Source: Arsukibacterium sp. MJ3 (GTDB lineage Bacteria > Pseudomonadota > Gammaproteobacteria > Enterobacterales > Alteromonadaceae). From it: a stretch of DNA of 64,000 nt. The translations under genes were made by a program, and so were the position numbers. This document shows positions 19,214 to 29,040 of the stretch, in pieces; within the stretch, counting starts at the first letter, position 1; every line of letters starts with the position of its first letter. Below the pieces are notes generated by a model. It searched no databases. It had not been told where the DNA came from and was given only the letters and a program-made list of their open reading frames with translations. The stretch is from positions 1 to 64,000 of the forward strand of contig NZ_LAHP01000010.1 of NCBI RefSeq assembly GCF_000987765.1. Reading direction: 5' to 3'.

Positions 19214-19226
19214 ACCCCGCTATAAT
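19198..19226 (+). promoter_or_regulatory. Promoter of arcA
   Basis: A TTGTTA -35 (19198-19203), a 17-bp spacer and a perfect TATAAT -10 (19221-19226) lie about 85 bp upstream of the arcA start codon. The -35 sits inside the right arm of the inverted repeat at 19177-19213, so a protein bound there would compete with RNA polymerase. Confidence 0.7.
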
Positions 19227-19312
19227 TAAGACATTATTTGACATGTCTTCGTCAACTATAGTAATTAGTACGCTATATCGTTCACAAAAAAAACACATAA
19301 GGCTCAACTCTA

Positions 19313-20020
19313 ATGCAAACACCTATGATTCTTATCGTTGAAGATGAAGAAGTTACCAGACTCAATCTGGTTAATCTGTTCCAGGGTGAAGGTTATGACG
19401 TCATCGAAGCAATTAATGGCGAACAGATGTATCAAAAACTGGAACAAAATCCGGTTAATCTGGTCGTAATGGACATAAACTTACCGGGTAAAAATGGCCT
19501 GATCCTGGCGCGTGAATTACGCCAGAAAGAAAATATAGGCTTAATATTTTTAACTGGTCGTGACAGCGAAGTTGATCGGATCCTCGGCTTAGAAATTGGT
19601 GCTGATGACTACCTGACTAAGCCATTTAACCCGCGCGAATTAACTATTCGTGCTCGCAACTTATTAGGCCGCACCGTCGCGCAACCTGTAGTAGAAGAGC
19701 ACAAAAGTATCGTTAAGTTTAATGGTTGGACCTTGGATGAAAACAGTCGTAACCTTACCTCTCCTAAAGGTATGGCGCGTCGTTTACCAAAAGGTGAATA
19801 CCGGGCTTTACGCTTAATGCTTGATACACAAGGTAAAATTTTTACCCGCGAACAACTGATCCGACATATGACAGGCCGTGAGTTGCGCCCCAATGATCGT
19901 ACTGTAGACGTTACTATCCGTCGGATCCGTAAACACTTTGAATCCGACATAGACAGCCCTGAGTTAATTAGCACCATTCACGGTGAAGGCTATCGCTTTG
20001 TTGGTAAAATCGACAAGTAA
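19313..20020 (+). CDS. arcA: Response regulator ArcA (respiratory control)
   Basis: OmpR/PhoB-family regulator of 235 residues, closely matching E. coli ArcA along its length. The receiver domain has [23 protein letters not shown] (phospho-Asp) and FLTGRD. The linker motif [20 protein letters not shown] is followed by the winged helix with [20 protein letters not shown]. ArcA represses aerobic-respiration and TCA-cycle genes when oxygen is low. arcB, its kinase, follows in convergent orientation 38 bp away; in E. coli the two genes are unlinked. Confidence 0.95.
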   Translation: MQTPMILIVEDEEVTRLNLVNLFQGEGYDVIEAINGEQMYQKLEQNPVNLVVMDINLPGKNGLILARELRQKENIGLIFLTGRDSEVDRILGLEIGADDYLTKPFNPRELTIRARNLLGRTVAQPVVEEHKSIVKFNGWTLDENSRNLTSPKGMARRLPKGEYRALRLMLDTQGKIFTREQLIRHMTGRELRPNDRTVDVTIRRIRKHFESDIDSPELISTIHGEGYRFVGKIDK

Positions 20021-20058
20021 TTAAGCAAATTATACTCAAGTACAACGGGTATATAACC

Positions 20059-22350
20059 TTAGTTAGCTTCAATAAACTGATGCAGAGCAGCCAGGTGCTG
20101 CTCTGTTTTTAAGTGATAATCCACTAACTGACGTTCCAAACCCTGCCAAACAATCGGTTCATGTTCGAATTTCCCAGCTTGCCGCTGAACCCATAACAGC
20201 CCTACGGATGCAGCCGCGCCTTTAAGCTTGTGAGCCGATTCTTTGAAATCCTCCGGCTGTTGTTGCACCACCGCTTCCAGCATTTTATTAATGTAACCAG
20301 GTAATAACTGAGCAAATAACTGAATACTGCGCTTCATCGCATCACGCCCCAGCGATTGCAGATAATCTTGCAAAATAGCTAAATCAAGTATCTGGTTTTC
20401 AGTGCTTAGCGGTTTAATCATATTACGTTGCTGCAACTTCAACGCACTGGGTGAAAACAACTTTGCCAGCATTTGATCAAGTTTGTTGGTATTAATGGGT
20501 TTAGCTAAGGCACCATCTACCTGAATATCAGTTAATTGCTCTTCTGCTTTTCTGACATTAGCGCTTAATACTACTATCGGAATATTCTGCAAATGACTTT
20601 CGCTGCGTATATACCGTGCTATCTGATCACCATTCATATCGGGCAACTGCATATCTAACAAGACTAAATCGATATCATCTTCGGTTTCCAGCAAGGCTAA
20701 GGCGTCTTCGCCGGTCTCTGCATGAATAACGGTATGGCCGCGTTGCTCCAACAAGGCCGTTGCTATATCAGCGTTAAGCGGAACATCTTCAATCAGCAGT
20801 ATGGTAAGTGCAGGGCACGTTACCGTACTATTGCTCGGTGCCGCTACTTGCTCAGTTGGTAGCCACACGCTAAAACAACTACCCTCGCCAGGCCTGCTGC
20901 TTACTACTATGCTGCCGTCCATTGCCTCAACCAAAGCCCGCGATACCGATAAACCAATGCCAGAACCCACTATACTTAAACGGCGTCCATCGGTTGACTT
21001 ATAATACATATCAAAGATGCGCTCTTGTTCAACCGGCGCAATACCAATGCCAGTATCCTTAACGTTAAATAGCAGCTCAGCAGGATGCGTCTCGAGTGAA
21101 CAATCTAAAGTGATCTGGCCCTCGGCAGTAAATTTAACGGCGTTATTCAGTAAATTCCACAGTACCTGACGCAAACGGGTGGCATCCAGATTAAGATAAC
21201 AATCCAATTCACCACGTATTATCATGTCAAATTTGAGGCCTTTTTGCTGGCAAATCAACTCAGCAAAATTAGCAATGTCTTTTAAAAAGTTTTGAATATG
21301 AATGCTTTGATAAACAATATCTAAATCTTGCCGATCAATTTTATCTAAGTCTATAATATCATTAAAAATATTACCCAGTGTTTCTGCACTGCTAAAGATA
21401 GTATTTGCCCAGCTGTGTTGTTCAACACCTAAAGTACTGTCTAGTAAACGTCGGCTTAAACCAACAATACCATTGAGCGGTGTTCTGAGCTCATGGCTTA
21501 ATGTCGCAATAAATTTACCTTTATCCTGATAGGCTTTTTCTAATGCTTGTTCTGCCAATTTACGCGACGTTATATCCCGGCCAAATCCCAGCAAACCAAT
21601 GTAGCGACCTAGCCGGTCATAAAAAGGGACTTTACGCATTTCAAACCAGAGTAATTGGCCATCCGGTTTAACAAATTCTACATCCAGTGTTAGCTCAGTT
21701 TGCTCTGCCGCTTCTTCATACTCAGTTAAAAAGGCAGCCTGGGCACTGTCCTCGGTATAAAGCTCAGCCGGATGATGACCAATAAGCTCTTGCGCAGACT
21801 TACCCATAATAATTTCAAACATTTTATTGCAACTAGCCAGCTGGCCATTTTCAGCCCGGTAGTAAAAAAGATCCGGAGAGCTGTCGACAATAGAACGGAT
21901 CAGTAAGCTCTGCTCTTCCAGTTCATGTTGGGTTTTTTTGCGCTCAGAGATTTCTTTACGTAACTCATCTACTGCTCGCCGTTTGGCCTGAAACGCTTTT
22001 TTTCGCTCTTCAATCTCAAAATTAAGTTGGCGAATGCTGTCTTGCATATTTTGGTTTAGCAGCCGTTCCTGGTGTGCCGAATCTTGCAAATATAATAAAG
22101 CAGCATCTAAGTGCAGTATTAAATAAAAGATAATAAGAATAGCAATCGGGGCAGTTAACAACGCTAACCATAGTTGTGATTGCAGCATTTGCCAGTCAAC
22201 GACCACCGCCAACAGGGCCGCATAACAATAATGTACCAACACCAGCAGAATCAGTAAGCTAACTAGCAGCAAAGCACCAAGGCGTAACTTACCCCAACGC
22301 TTCATTAATCCTGCAAATGCTTTAACCTGTGGGTGTACCGGACTTTGCAT
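20059..22350 (-). CDS. arcB: Hybrid sensor kinase ArcB
   Basis: Tripartite anaerobic-response kinase of 763 residues with the domain order of E. coli ArcB. Two transmembrane helices (about 24-50 and 60-82) are followed by a coiled coil, a PAS domain (about 150-262), a kinase core with SHELRTPLNG (His286), a receiver domain with LVLLDMQLPDMNG, and an Hpt domain with ESAHKLKGAAASVG. The conserved PAS cysteine (LASCNKM, Cys174, like E. coli Cys180) is present. The position of the second redox Cys (E. coli Cys241) is Trp235 in GQLLWFEMRK, so quinone sensing through a two-Cys disulfide would be altered. It is convergent with arcA. Confidence 0.94.
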   Translation of the reverse strand: MQSPVHPQVKAFAGLMKRWGKLRLGALLLVSLLILLVLVHYCYAALLAVVVDWQMLQSQLWLALLTAPIAILIIFYLILHLDAALLYLQDSAHQERLLNQNMQDSIRQLNFEIEERKKAFQAKRRAVDELRKEISERKKTQHELEEQSLLIRSIVDSSPDLFYYRAENGQLASCNKMFEIIMGKSAQELIGHHPAELYTEDSAQAAFLTEYEEAAEQTELTLDVEFVKPDGQLLWFEMRKVPFYDRLGRYIGLLGFGRDITSRKLAEQALEKAYQDKGKFIATLSHELRTPLNGIVGLSRRLLDSTLGVEQHSWANTIFSSAETLGNIFNDIIDLDKIDRQDLDIVYQSIHIQNFLKDIANFAELICQQKGLKFDMIIRGELDCYLNLDATRLRQVLWNLLNNAVKFTAEGQITLDCSLETHPAELLFNVKDTGIGIAPVEQERIFDMYYKSTDGRRLSIVGSGIGLSVSRALVEAMDGSIVVSSRPGEGSCFSVWLPTEQVAAPSNSTVTCPALTILLIEDVPLNADIATALLEQRGHTVIHAETGEDALALLETEDDIDLVLLDMQLPDMNGDQIARYIRSESHLQNIPIVVLSANVRKAEEQLTDIQVDGALAKPINTNKLDQMLAKLFSPSALKLQQRNMIKPLSTENQILDLAILQDYLQSLGRDAMKRSIQLFAQLLPGYINKMLEAVVQQQPEDFKESAHKLKGAAASVGLLWVQRQAGKFEHEPIVWQGLERQLVDYHLKTEQHLAALHQFIEAN

Positions 22351-22391
22351 TATGCCCTACCCTTACCGCAGTTTTTAACCCAAGCCACTTT

Positions 22392-24233
22392 TTAGTTGGC
22401 AGGTTGCAAGTCAACCATCATATTGCGATATGAACAGTATGAAATATCTTCTGCCTGTTGTCTAAAAGTACCCTGGCGAGCATAAGAACTATGATATTTA
22501 TAAATGGCAACAGCGAAACCTTGCCCGACCCTTACCGCACGGCCGTCAGCCTTTGGTGCCTGAGTGGTGCAAAGTAAATGGCTTAATTGTTTATAATTAT
22601 CACGCTCGAATATATCACCAGAACTGAGCAGTGGTTGTGCCAGATTATTCGGCGCAAACTTCCAGTTGGCAAAACGGCTGCGTAACTGATTAGCGCTAAG
22701 CTCCATTTCATCGCCACGAGTAAGATAATGGCTAGTGACCTTTTTCAGAGTTAGTGCACTGCCCTCACCACTACTGCTGGCGCTCGCCATATCAACTACA
22801 AAAACCCCAGCTTCACCAATAACCGAAAATCGAACTTCGGGTTCATCATCACTACGGCGAAAACCGACTAACAAACCAGTATTTTCATCAATACCAAAAC
22901 CAAAACGGTTCTGGCTATCGTGCAACAAGCGAATTAACCGGCCTTGCCTGCCACGCTCTGAAAAATGGGTATCCAGCACACCCCAACGGAACAAGCCCAA
23001 ACCACCAGCACTATTGTAGGTTAAATGGTTTTCAGCCAAACCGTTACTGCAGCTCTGGTCTTTGTCACAACCCACAGCTGGTGGTGCTAAGTCAAATGCG
23101 CCATACAACAAGGCACTTGTGCTATCACCATTGGTAATCATTGGCGTGCGTTGCCCAGCAAAACTGCCACCAGACATTACCGCTGTGCCGGCACTAGTAC
23201 CCGCAATAACTATTTGTCCAGCTTGCAACATTCGTTCAATTTGCTGCAATTCAGATGAAGCAGAACCATCAGCCAAACGAAACGCTTTAACCGTTAAACT
23301 CTGATCGCCACCGTTAAAAAATATGCCATCTGAACGCCGAATTTGCGCTATGGCACCTTTGCTACCGGCACGACAAAACGCGACTTTTTCTGCCATTAAA
23401 TCCGCATAAACCCGCTGTCGCTGATAGCTACCATGTTGCTCAGCCAGATGTTGCTCTAAATTAGCACAACTATTGCGCTCTTCATCCTGCCAGGCAGCCT
23501 GATACGCCGCAGTTATTGGCAGCCAGCTAACTTCTGCACCCGCTTCTTTAAGTAAATTAGTGTAAAAGTCAACTGCCGCAAACGGATCGCGTGACGAGGC
23601 CGTCACCACCAAAATACGGGGTTTACGTTTATCACCTGCCACTTGCTGCGCCATTGCCACAAACTGATTATATAATTCAACACTAAAGCCATTGCTGGTT
23701 TGCGCTAAATCGGCAAACTCACGACTACGCTCGTTGCTACGCCCAGCAGTACTAGCGTTTAACACCGGCACCTCCAATTGGTCCAGAACAAAACTTAGTT
23801 CGCGGCTACTCAGGCCTGTATAAACTGTTCGACCTGACACCCAAATACCATCCACTTCAATTTCAGCACCTCGCCACAGTCGAATTAGTTCCCGTTCTGC
23901 AATAACTTCTTCACCTAACTGCCCACGTAAAAACTCTAAAATTGCTAGTGTTTGTTGTTGCTCGATTATCCGATCTTCTGACCAAAAACCCACACTATTA
24001 ATGGCTTGCAAATGACTGGTACTAAGCTGATATTGATTATTTTTTTTTGCTGCAGCAGAAAATACATCAGCTGAAGTGCAATAGCGGGTTGCAGTAGAGC
24101 TACAGGTTGCCAGGCCACCGCCCATCAACAACATTGAGTAGTCTGGCAGTGTCCTATTTTCATCATTAGCACTAAGAGTAAAAACCGGCAATGCCAATAA
24201 AATGGCTGAGAAACAAGCAGTTATTTTTTTCAT
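22392..24233 (-). CDS. Secreted cyanophycinase-like peptidase (family S51)
   Basis: Serine peptidase of 613 residues that should cut cyanophycin (arginine-grafted poly-aspartate) to beta-Asp-Arg dipeptides. It has a signal peptide (MKKITACFSAILLALPVFTLSA). S51 signatures are SDGIFFNGGDQSL (about 301-313), the nucleophile motif IAGTSAGTAVMSGG with Ser347, DTHFSERGRQGRLIRLL and FGFGIDENTGLLVGF. It is longer than intracellular cyanophycinases (about 270 residues) and than the extracellular CphE type (about 420); the added N-terminal and C-terminal parts are unassigned. It is divergent from the TonB receptor/carrier/iadA-like unit, which supports an exported enzyme feeding an uptake system. Confidence 0.88.
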   Translation of the reverse strand: MKKITACFSAILLALPVFTLSANDENRTLPDYSMLLMGGGLATCSSTATRYCTSADVFSAAAKKNNQYQLSTSHLQAINSVGFWSEDRIIEQQQTLAILEFLRGQLGEEVIAERELIRLWRGAEIEVDGIWVSGRTVYTGLSSRELSFVLDQLEVPVLNASTAGRSNERSREFADLAQTSNGFSVELYNQFVAMAQQVAGDKRKPRILVVTASSRDPFAAVDFYTNLLKEAGAEVSWLPITAAYQAAWQDEERNSCANLEQHLAEQHGSYQRQRVYADLMAEKVAFCRAGSKGAIAQIRRSDGIFFNGGDQSLTVKAFRLADGSASSELQQIERMLQAGQIVIAGTSAGTAVMSGGSFAGQRTPMITNGDSTSALLYGAFDLAPPAVGCDKDQSCSNGLAENHLTYNSAGGLGLFRWGVLDTHFSERGRQGRLIRLLHDSQNRFGFGIDENTGLLVGFRRSDDEPEVRFSVIGEAGVFVVDMASASSSGEGSALTLKKVTSHYLTRGDEMELSANQLRSRFANWKFAPNNLAQPLLSSGDIFERDNYKQLSHLLCTTQAPKADGRAVRVGQGFAVAIYKYHSSYARQGTFRQQAEDISYCSYRNMMVDLQPAN

Positions 24234-24665
24234 CGGCTCTTTCTTATTGTTATTCAGGCAGCGCTGCCTGCTGAAAACTGGTTATGCGCTTAAGCGCTAA
24301 TCCCTATATTTAGTGGTTGTAGATTATCCTGTATTGACATCTTTGCCAATTAGAAGTAGAAATAAGATTGTCTTTAGCCTTATTTGATAACGCCTGAAGT
24401 CACCAAAATATCGTTGCACAATGCAATTGATGAATTTTGTTCTAACTTTTTAAAGTAGCGATATGTTAAAGAAAGCAATAATGCTCGGTTCATATCACTA
24501 TTCGTCTTACTACCTTTCTGAGTGGTTTAACGAATAGAAACTTATCAGGCAACTGCGGTTGACCTGAGGCTTTTTATTTAAACAAACCCGTTAAAAAAAA
24601 AAATAAAACAAAGCGTGTGCCCAATCCTTAGCTGATCGCACATCGAAAACTATACAGGTGTAACT
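24234..24665. promoter_or_regulatory. Divergent control region of the cyanophycin-type locus
   Basis: This 432-bp gap lies between the cyanophycinase and the TonB receptor gene. It holds a perfect 16-bp palindrome CAGGCAGCGCTGCCTG (24255-24270), a 12-bp palindrome GCGCTTAAGCGC (24286-24297), and an 8-bp inverted repeat CTATTCGT/ACGAATAG (24498-24505, 24530-24537). A run of eleven A (24593-24603) could slip. I found no gene and no convincing complete promoter. Confidence 0.6.
24255..24270. repeat. Perfect 16-bp palindrome before the cyanophycinase gene
   Basis: CAGGCAGCGCTGCCTG equals its own reverse complement and lies 21 bp before the cyanophycinase start codon. The position fits an operator or a 5'-UTR hairpin that would affect translation. 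Confidence 0.7.
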
Positions 24666-27485
24666 ATGCGTAAATTAACCCCGCTAGCGTTGGCTATTGC
24701 CGGCAGCTTACTAACGTCTCCTTTTAGCTATGCACAGCAAGAAACCGCCAAAGAAGAACAAAAAGTCGAACGAATAGAAGTGACCGGCTCGCGCATCAAA
24801 GGCGTGGATCTGGAAGGTACTCAACCACTGGTGGTTATCTCTGCTGAAGACATCAGAAACTCAGGTGCCAGCACCATTTATGACTTACTAAAAGATGTTG
24901 GCCAGTTGCGTGGTGGCTCGGGTACTTTTGATACCACAGAGAGCGGCACCGGATCTAACGACACCCCTGCGGGCCAAGCAGCTGCATCGTTACGCGGCTT
25001 AGGCCCATCTTCCACCTTAACACTGATCAATGGCCGCCGTATTGCTGCATCTTCTTTTGCCGCTGGTACAGAGAACTTTGTGGATATAAACTCTATTCCA
25101 ATTAATGCTATTGAGAGAGTAGAAATTTTGGCAACTGGCGCGTCAGCTATTTATGGTGCTGACGCAGTAGCTGGAGTGATTAACTATGTGCTGAAAAAAG
25201 ATTACAGCGGTGCAGAGTTAAATGCCAGTTACGGCAACTCAACCGCCAGTAGTAATGAAGGTAAAACCAACGTTAATTTCATTTACGGCACCGATATTGC
25301 CGGTGGTAACTTAACAGTTTTTGCTGATTATTTTGAACGTAAAGCCTTTGCTTATGCAGACCGCGATATAACTAAAAACGCCTTAAATGTGTTTTATACC
25401 GGTCAGTACCCCAGCGTTAGTTTCCGATCAGCCGAAGATGGCTTCGGTTTTGCCGATCCGGCATGTCCAGCTGAGCTGGTTTGGCGCGACAGTTTCGATG
25501 ATGATTTGTGTGGCTACAACCCTAATTCACAGATCCAAATTCGCCCAGAGATGGAAGCCGCTTCAGCCGGTTTTATTTTTAACAAAGAAATAGGTAATAC
25601 CAATTTCTTTACTGATTTCTTTATCAGTCGCTCTAAATCTACCGCTCAAAGCTCGCCAGCTATTATGGCAAACCTTGATGATTCAACGTCCAGGATGTTT
25701 ACCTCAATTGACAACCCTGGCATTCAGGCCAATTCACAGCTGTTAAGTTTGTTACGCGATGATATTAGTAGCGTGCGTTTTCGTGCCCGATTTATAGACC
25801 CGCGTAAAGTTGAAAACACCACCGATGCCTTGCGCCTGGTAACCGGTGTTACCGGCACTGTGGCCGACTTTGAATGGGAAGCTGCGGCACTGTATTCACG
25901 CAGCGAATCAGATCAACAAGCATTGTCGGGCATTTACAACCGCTATAAATTTAACGCCGCTCTGTTTGGTGAGCTATGTGCAGATGGCAGCACTGACTGC
26001 GCGCCAGATGCAGGTGGCCTGTGGTATAACCCCTTTAGTGGTCAGCTCGATAATGCTCAAGCATTGGCTATTATTGAAGAATTTCCAACCCGCAAAGGTA
26101 AGTCTGAATTACTAGGGGTCGACTTACGTTTAACCGGCGATCTGTTCGACTTGCCTTCTGGCCCAGTTGCTGCTGCCTTTGGTATAGAAGCTCGGCAGGA
26201 AAAAATATCTGACACGCCATCTGACAACGCCAAAGCACGGTTTGATCGCGGCTATATTGTTGATGTCATCGGTTTTGGCTCTAGTCAATCGAGTGCAAAA
26301 CGTAATCAGTTTGCCGCTTATGCCGAGTTTTTTGCACCTGTCAGCGACACTATTGACCTGCAACTAGCTGGCCGTTTTGACCATTTCGATGACTTTGGTA
26401 GTACTTTTAATCCTAAAGTGGGTTTAACCTGGCGGCCAATTAATGAATTGGTGTTGCGGGCTTCTTGGGCAACCTCGTTCAGAGCACCGTCTTTAACCCA
26501 AGCGGGTACCGAGTTGAGAACCACCAGCACGACAGCCAGATGTTTAAGCGAATACGCCGCTATCTTCTGTGGCAACAATGCCGGTGGCGAAATTACGCCA
26601 AATACCCTTGAACTGGGTAATGCCAACTTAAAAGCTGAGGAATCCGAATCAGTTAACCTGGGTTTTGCATGGAGCCCCTCTGACACAGCTACCTTTACTG
26701 TTGACTATTGGCAGTTTGACCACAAAAAAACTATCGGCACAGATTTAGAGTCTATGTTCCTTCGCTCATTAACTGACAACTCGGTACGCTTTTGTGGCTT
26801 GGTACCAGCTGATCAGGTTGGCTTGTCATTCGACAACTGGTTCTGTGATGACATGGGCCTAGAGAGCGGTTTCAACGGTGATTTAGCCGCTTTGGTAGCA
26901 GATTACCGCGAGTTTGCAGGATCAGACCCTATTCTCGGCCGAGACCACATATTGCTGCTGGAAAATACCGGGAATCAAAAAACCCGGGGTGTAGATTTAA
27001 CCTATACCCATCGCTTCAATACCGACTTTGGCCGACTAACATTTTCGGCTGATTTCACCAGGTTGATTAGCTTTGAAAAAGAGCGCACTTTATTTTCCGG
27101 AACTGAACAGTTAGCTGATTCGTTTCGCTACCCGCAGAACCTTGGCAGTCTGAAACTACGTTGGTCAGGCGATAGAGCGTTTGGCTCTGTAGGTTTAAGC
27201 TACACCAGTGACTACCAGGATGAAATCCGCTTGCTGGATCAAATTGACCAGGACTTCATTACTGAAGTGCTTGCCGTATCCCTGGACAGACGTGTACCGT
27301 CTTGGACCAAAGTTAATGCCAACTTTGGCTATGACTTCAGCGATAACTTTACAATCAGTGTCAACATCGACAATTTATTGGATAAAGATCCGCCATTTGT
27401 GTTTGGCCGCAGCAAAAATGTGGATTTCATTAACCATGATGCACTGGGCCGCAACTATCGAGTACTGGCAAGCTACCGCTTCTAA
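24666..27485 (+). CDS. TonB-dependent receptor of the cyanophycin-type locus
   Basis: Outer-membrane receptor of 939 residues. The signal peptide ends PFSYAQQ. A TonB-box-like segment VERIEVTGSRIK is followed by a plug domain with DLLKDVGQL, LINGRRIAAS and ASAIYGADAVAGVINYVLKK, and then a 22-strand barrel that ends in YRVLASYRF. It lacks the carboxypeptidase-like extension of the receptor at 6172. As first gene of the unit receptor - YfcC-type carrier - IadA-like dipeptidase, and divergent from a secreted cyanophycinase, it probably imports beta-Asp-Arg or short cyanophycin fragments across the outer membrane. That substrate is inferred from context only. Confidence 0.9.
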   Translation: MRKLTPLALAIAGSLLTSPFSYAQQETAKEEQKVERIEVTGSRIKGVDLEGTQPLVVISAEDIRNSGASTIYDLLKDVGQLRGGSGTFDTTESGTGSNDTPAGQAAASLRGLGPSSTLTLINGRRIAASSFAAGTENFVDINSIPINAIERVEILATGASAIYGADAVAGVINYVLKKDYSGAELNASYGNSTASSNEGKTNVNFIYGTDIAGGNLTVFADYFERKAFAYADRDITKNALNVFYTGQYPSVSFRSAEDGFGFADPACPAELVWRDSFDDDLCGYNPNSQIQIRPEMEAASAGFIFNKEIGNTNFFTDFFISRSKSTAQSSPAIMANLDDSTSRMFTSIDNPGIQANSQLLSLLRDDISSVRFRARFIDPRKVENTTDALRLVTGVTGTVADFEWEAAALYSRSESDQQALSGIYNRYKFNAALFGELCADGSTDCAPDAGGLWYNPFSGQLDNAQALAIIEEFPTRKGKSELLGVDLRLTGDLFDLPSGPVAAAFGIEARQEKISDTPSDNAKARFDRGYIVDVIGFGSSQSSAKRNQFAAYAEFFAPVSDTIDLQLAGRFDHFDDFGSTFNPKVGLTWRPINELVLRASWATSFRAPSLTQAGTELRTTSTTARCLSEYAAIFCGNNAGGEITPNTLELGNANLKAEESESVNLGFAWSPSDTATFTVDYWQFDHKKTIGTDLESMFLRSLTDNSVRFCGLVPADQVGLSFDNWFCDDMGLESGFNGDLAALVADYREFAGSDPILGRDHILLLENTGNQKTRGVDLTYTHRFNTDFGRLTFSADFTRLISFEKERTLFSGTEQLADSFRYPQNLGSLKLRWSGDRAFGSVGLSYTSDYQDEIRLLDQIDQDFITEVLAVSLDRRVPSWTKVNANFGYDFSDNFTISVNIDNLLDKDPPFVFGRSKNVDFINHDALGRNYRVLASYRF

Positions 27486-27494
27486 AATGAACTG

Positions 27495-27513
27495 GGGGGA
27501 GCCATACTCCCCC
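27495..27513 (+). terminator. Intercistronic hairpin between receptor and carrier genes
   Basis: GGGGGAG/CTCCCCC with loop CCATA, followed by TATTTAT. The T tract is poor, so it is probably a partial terminator or RNA-stabilising stem that gives more receptor than carrier mRNA, rather than a full stop. Confidence 0.5.
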
Positions 27514-27545
27514 TATTTATTCAACAGTTCCTAGGGGCTTACTCT

Positions 27546-29030
27546 ATGGTTAACCAAGTAAAACAACCGACGTCGATGCCGGACGCCTTTGTCATTTTAT
27601 TTTTTGTGATGATTCTGGCGGCCATAGCATCGCACCTGATCCCGGCGGGCTCTTTTACGCTAACCGAACCCGCACCCGTTGCAGAGGGCGCAGCCAAACT
27701 TAAGGGCAAAATTGACCCAAACAGCTTTACCCTCGCCACCGATGCGCAGCAAGGAGTGCCACTGTTTGCTGAGGGCGGTGGAATTGGCTTTTTTAACTAC
27801 GCCTTCGAGGGGCTGGTATCTGGCAATAAGTGGGGTTCTGCCATTGGTGTGGTGGCATTTATTCTGCTAACAGGCGGTGCCTTTGGCATCATTATGAAAA
27901 CCGGTGCTATTCATAACGGCATTCTGGCGTTAATAGACAAAACCAAACAGATGGAATTCGTGTTTATTCCGCTGATGTTCGGTCTGTTCTCATTAGGCGG
28001 TGCGGTGTTTGGTATGGGCGAAGAAGCCATTGCATTTTGCATTATCCTGCTGCCATTAATGCTGGCACTGGGCTATGACGCTATTACCACCGTGCTGGTA
28101 ACCTATGTAGCTACCCAAATTGGCTTTGCCACCTCGTGGATGAACCCCTTTAATGTGGCTATTGCACAGGGCATCGCTGAAATACCATTAATGTCGGGCA
28201 AAGAGTTACGTATTGCCATGTGGCTGGTATTTACCCTGTTTGGTATGATTTTTACCATGCGCTACGCCGCTAGGGTAAAAGCGAAGCCTGAGCTGTCATT
28301 AAGCTTTAGTACCGATCAAAAGCTTAAAGCACAACAACGTGCTGAAGCAAAAAATGACTACAACAAGCTTGATAGCATTATCTTGCTGGCGTTTTTCGCT
28401 GGTTTAATCTGGATCATCTGGGGTGTTACCACTCGCCAATATTTTATTCCAGAGCTTGCCAGCCAATTCTTTACTATTGGCATTGTCATCGCCGTTATCG
28501 CGGTACTCGGTAAACGCTTAACCATGAACGAAGCCGCTGATGGCTTTAAACATGGTGCAGCAGAACTGCTACCAGCCGCACTAATTGTCGGTATGGCCAA
28601 AGGTATCGTGCTATTGCTTGGGGGAGATGAACCTAATTCACCGTCGGTACTTAACACCTTGCTTTATTATAGTGGTCAGGCATTGGCCGATTTACCGGCC
28701 TATTTATCTGCGTGGTTAATGCTGATTATCCAATCGGTAATTAATTTTTTTGTTGCCTCTGGTTCCGGCCAGGCGGCGTTAACTATGCCACTTATTGCAC
28801 CACTAGCCGATTTAGTCGGACTTTCCCGCCAGATTGCCGTATTAGCTTTTCAACTGGGTGATGGTTTAACAAACTGCATTATTCCTACCTCTGCGGCGCT
28901 AATTGGTTGCTTGGGCGTGGTAAGAATTGATTGGACAATATGGTTTAAATTTTTTTGGAAGTTACAGCTGTGGCTGTTTGCATTGGCCAGTCTTTTTATG
29001 CTGATAGCGGTTGCTATCGGGTATCAGTAA
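27546..29030 (+). CDS. YfcC-family transporter of the cyanophycin-type locus
   Basis: Inner-membrane carrier of 494 residues with about 12 hydrophobic segments, in the family that includes YfcC and arginine/ornithine antiporter-like proteins. Typical blocks are FGMGEEAIAFCIILLPL, VTYVATQIGFATSWMNPFN, and the duplicated-half motif NFFVASGSGQAALTMPL with FQLGDGLTNCIIPTSA. It stands between the receptor and the dipeptidase (gap to the dipeptidase start about 10 bp). It probably carries beta-aspartyl dipeptides or basic amino acids into the cytoplasm. A paralogue is at 58322. Confidence 0.88.
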   Translation: MVNQVKQPTSMPDAFVILFFVMILAAIASHLIPAGSFTLTEPAPVAEGAAKLKGKIDPNSFTLATDAQQGVPLFAEGGGIGFFNYAFEGLVSGNKWGSAIGVVAFILLTGGAFGIIMKTGAIHNGILALIDKTKQMEFVFIPLMFGLFSLGGAVFGMGEEAIAFCIILLPLMLALGYDAITTVLVTYVATQIGFATSWMNPFNVAIAQGIAEIPLMSGKELRIAMWLVFTLFGMIFTMRYAARVKAKPELSLSFSTDQKLKAQQRAEAKNDYNKLDSIILLAFFAGLIWIIWGVTTRQYFIPELASQFFTIGIVIAVIAVLGKRLTMNEAADGFKHGAAELLPAALIVGMAKGIVLLLGGDEPNSPSVLNTLLYYSGQALADLPAYLSAWLMLIIQSVINFFVASGSGQAALTMPLIAPLADLVGLSRQIAVLAFQLGDGLTNCIIPTSAALIGCLGVVRIDWTIWFKFFWKLQLWLFALASLFMLIAVAIGYQ

Positions 29031-29040
29031 CGAGGTTATT

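Noticed and set aside
19131-19341. Short frames on both strands upstream of arcA
   Set aside because: They are produced by the palindrome and promoter sequence; no ribosome sites or family similarity.
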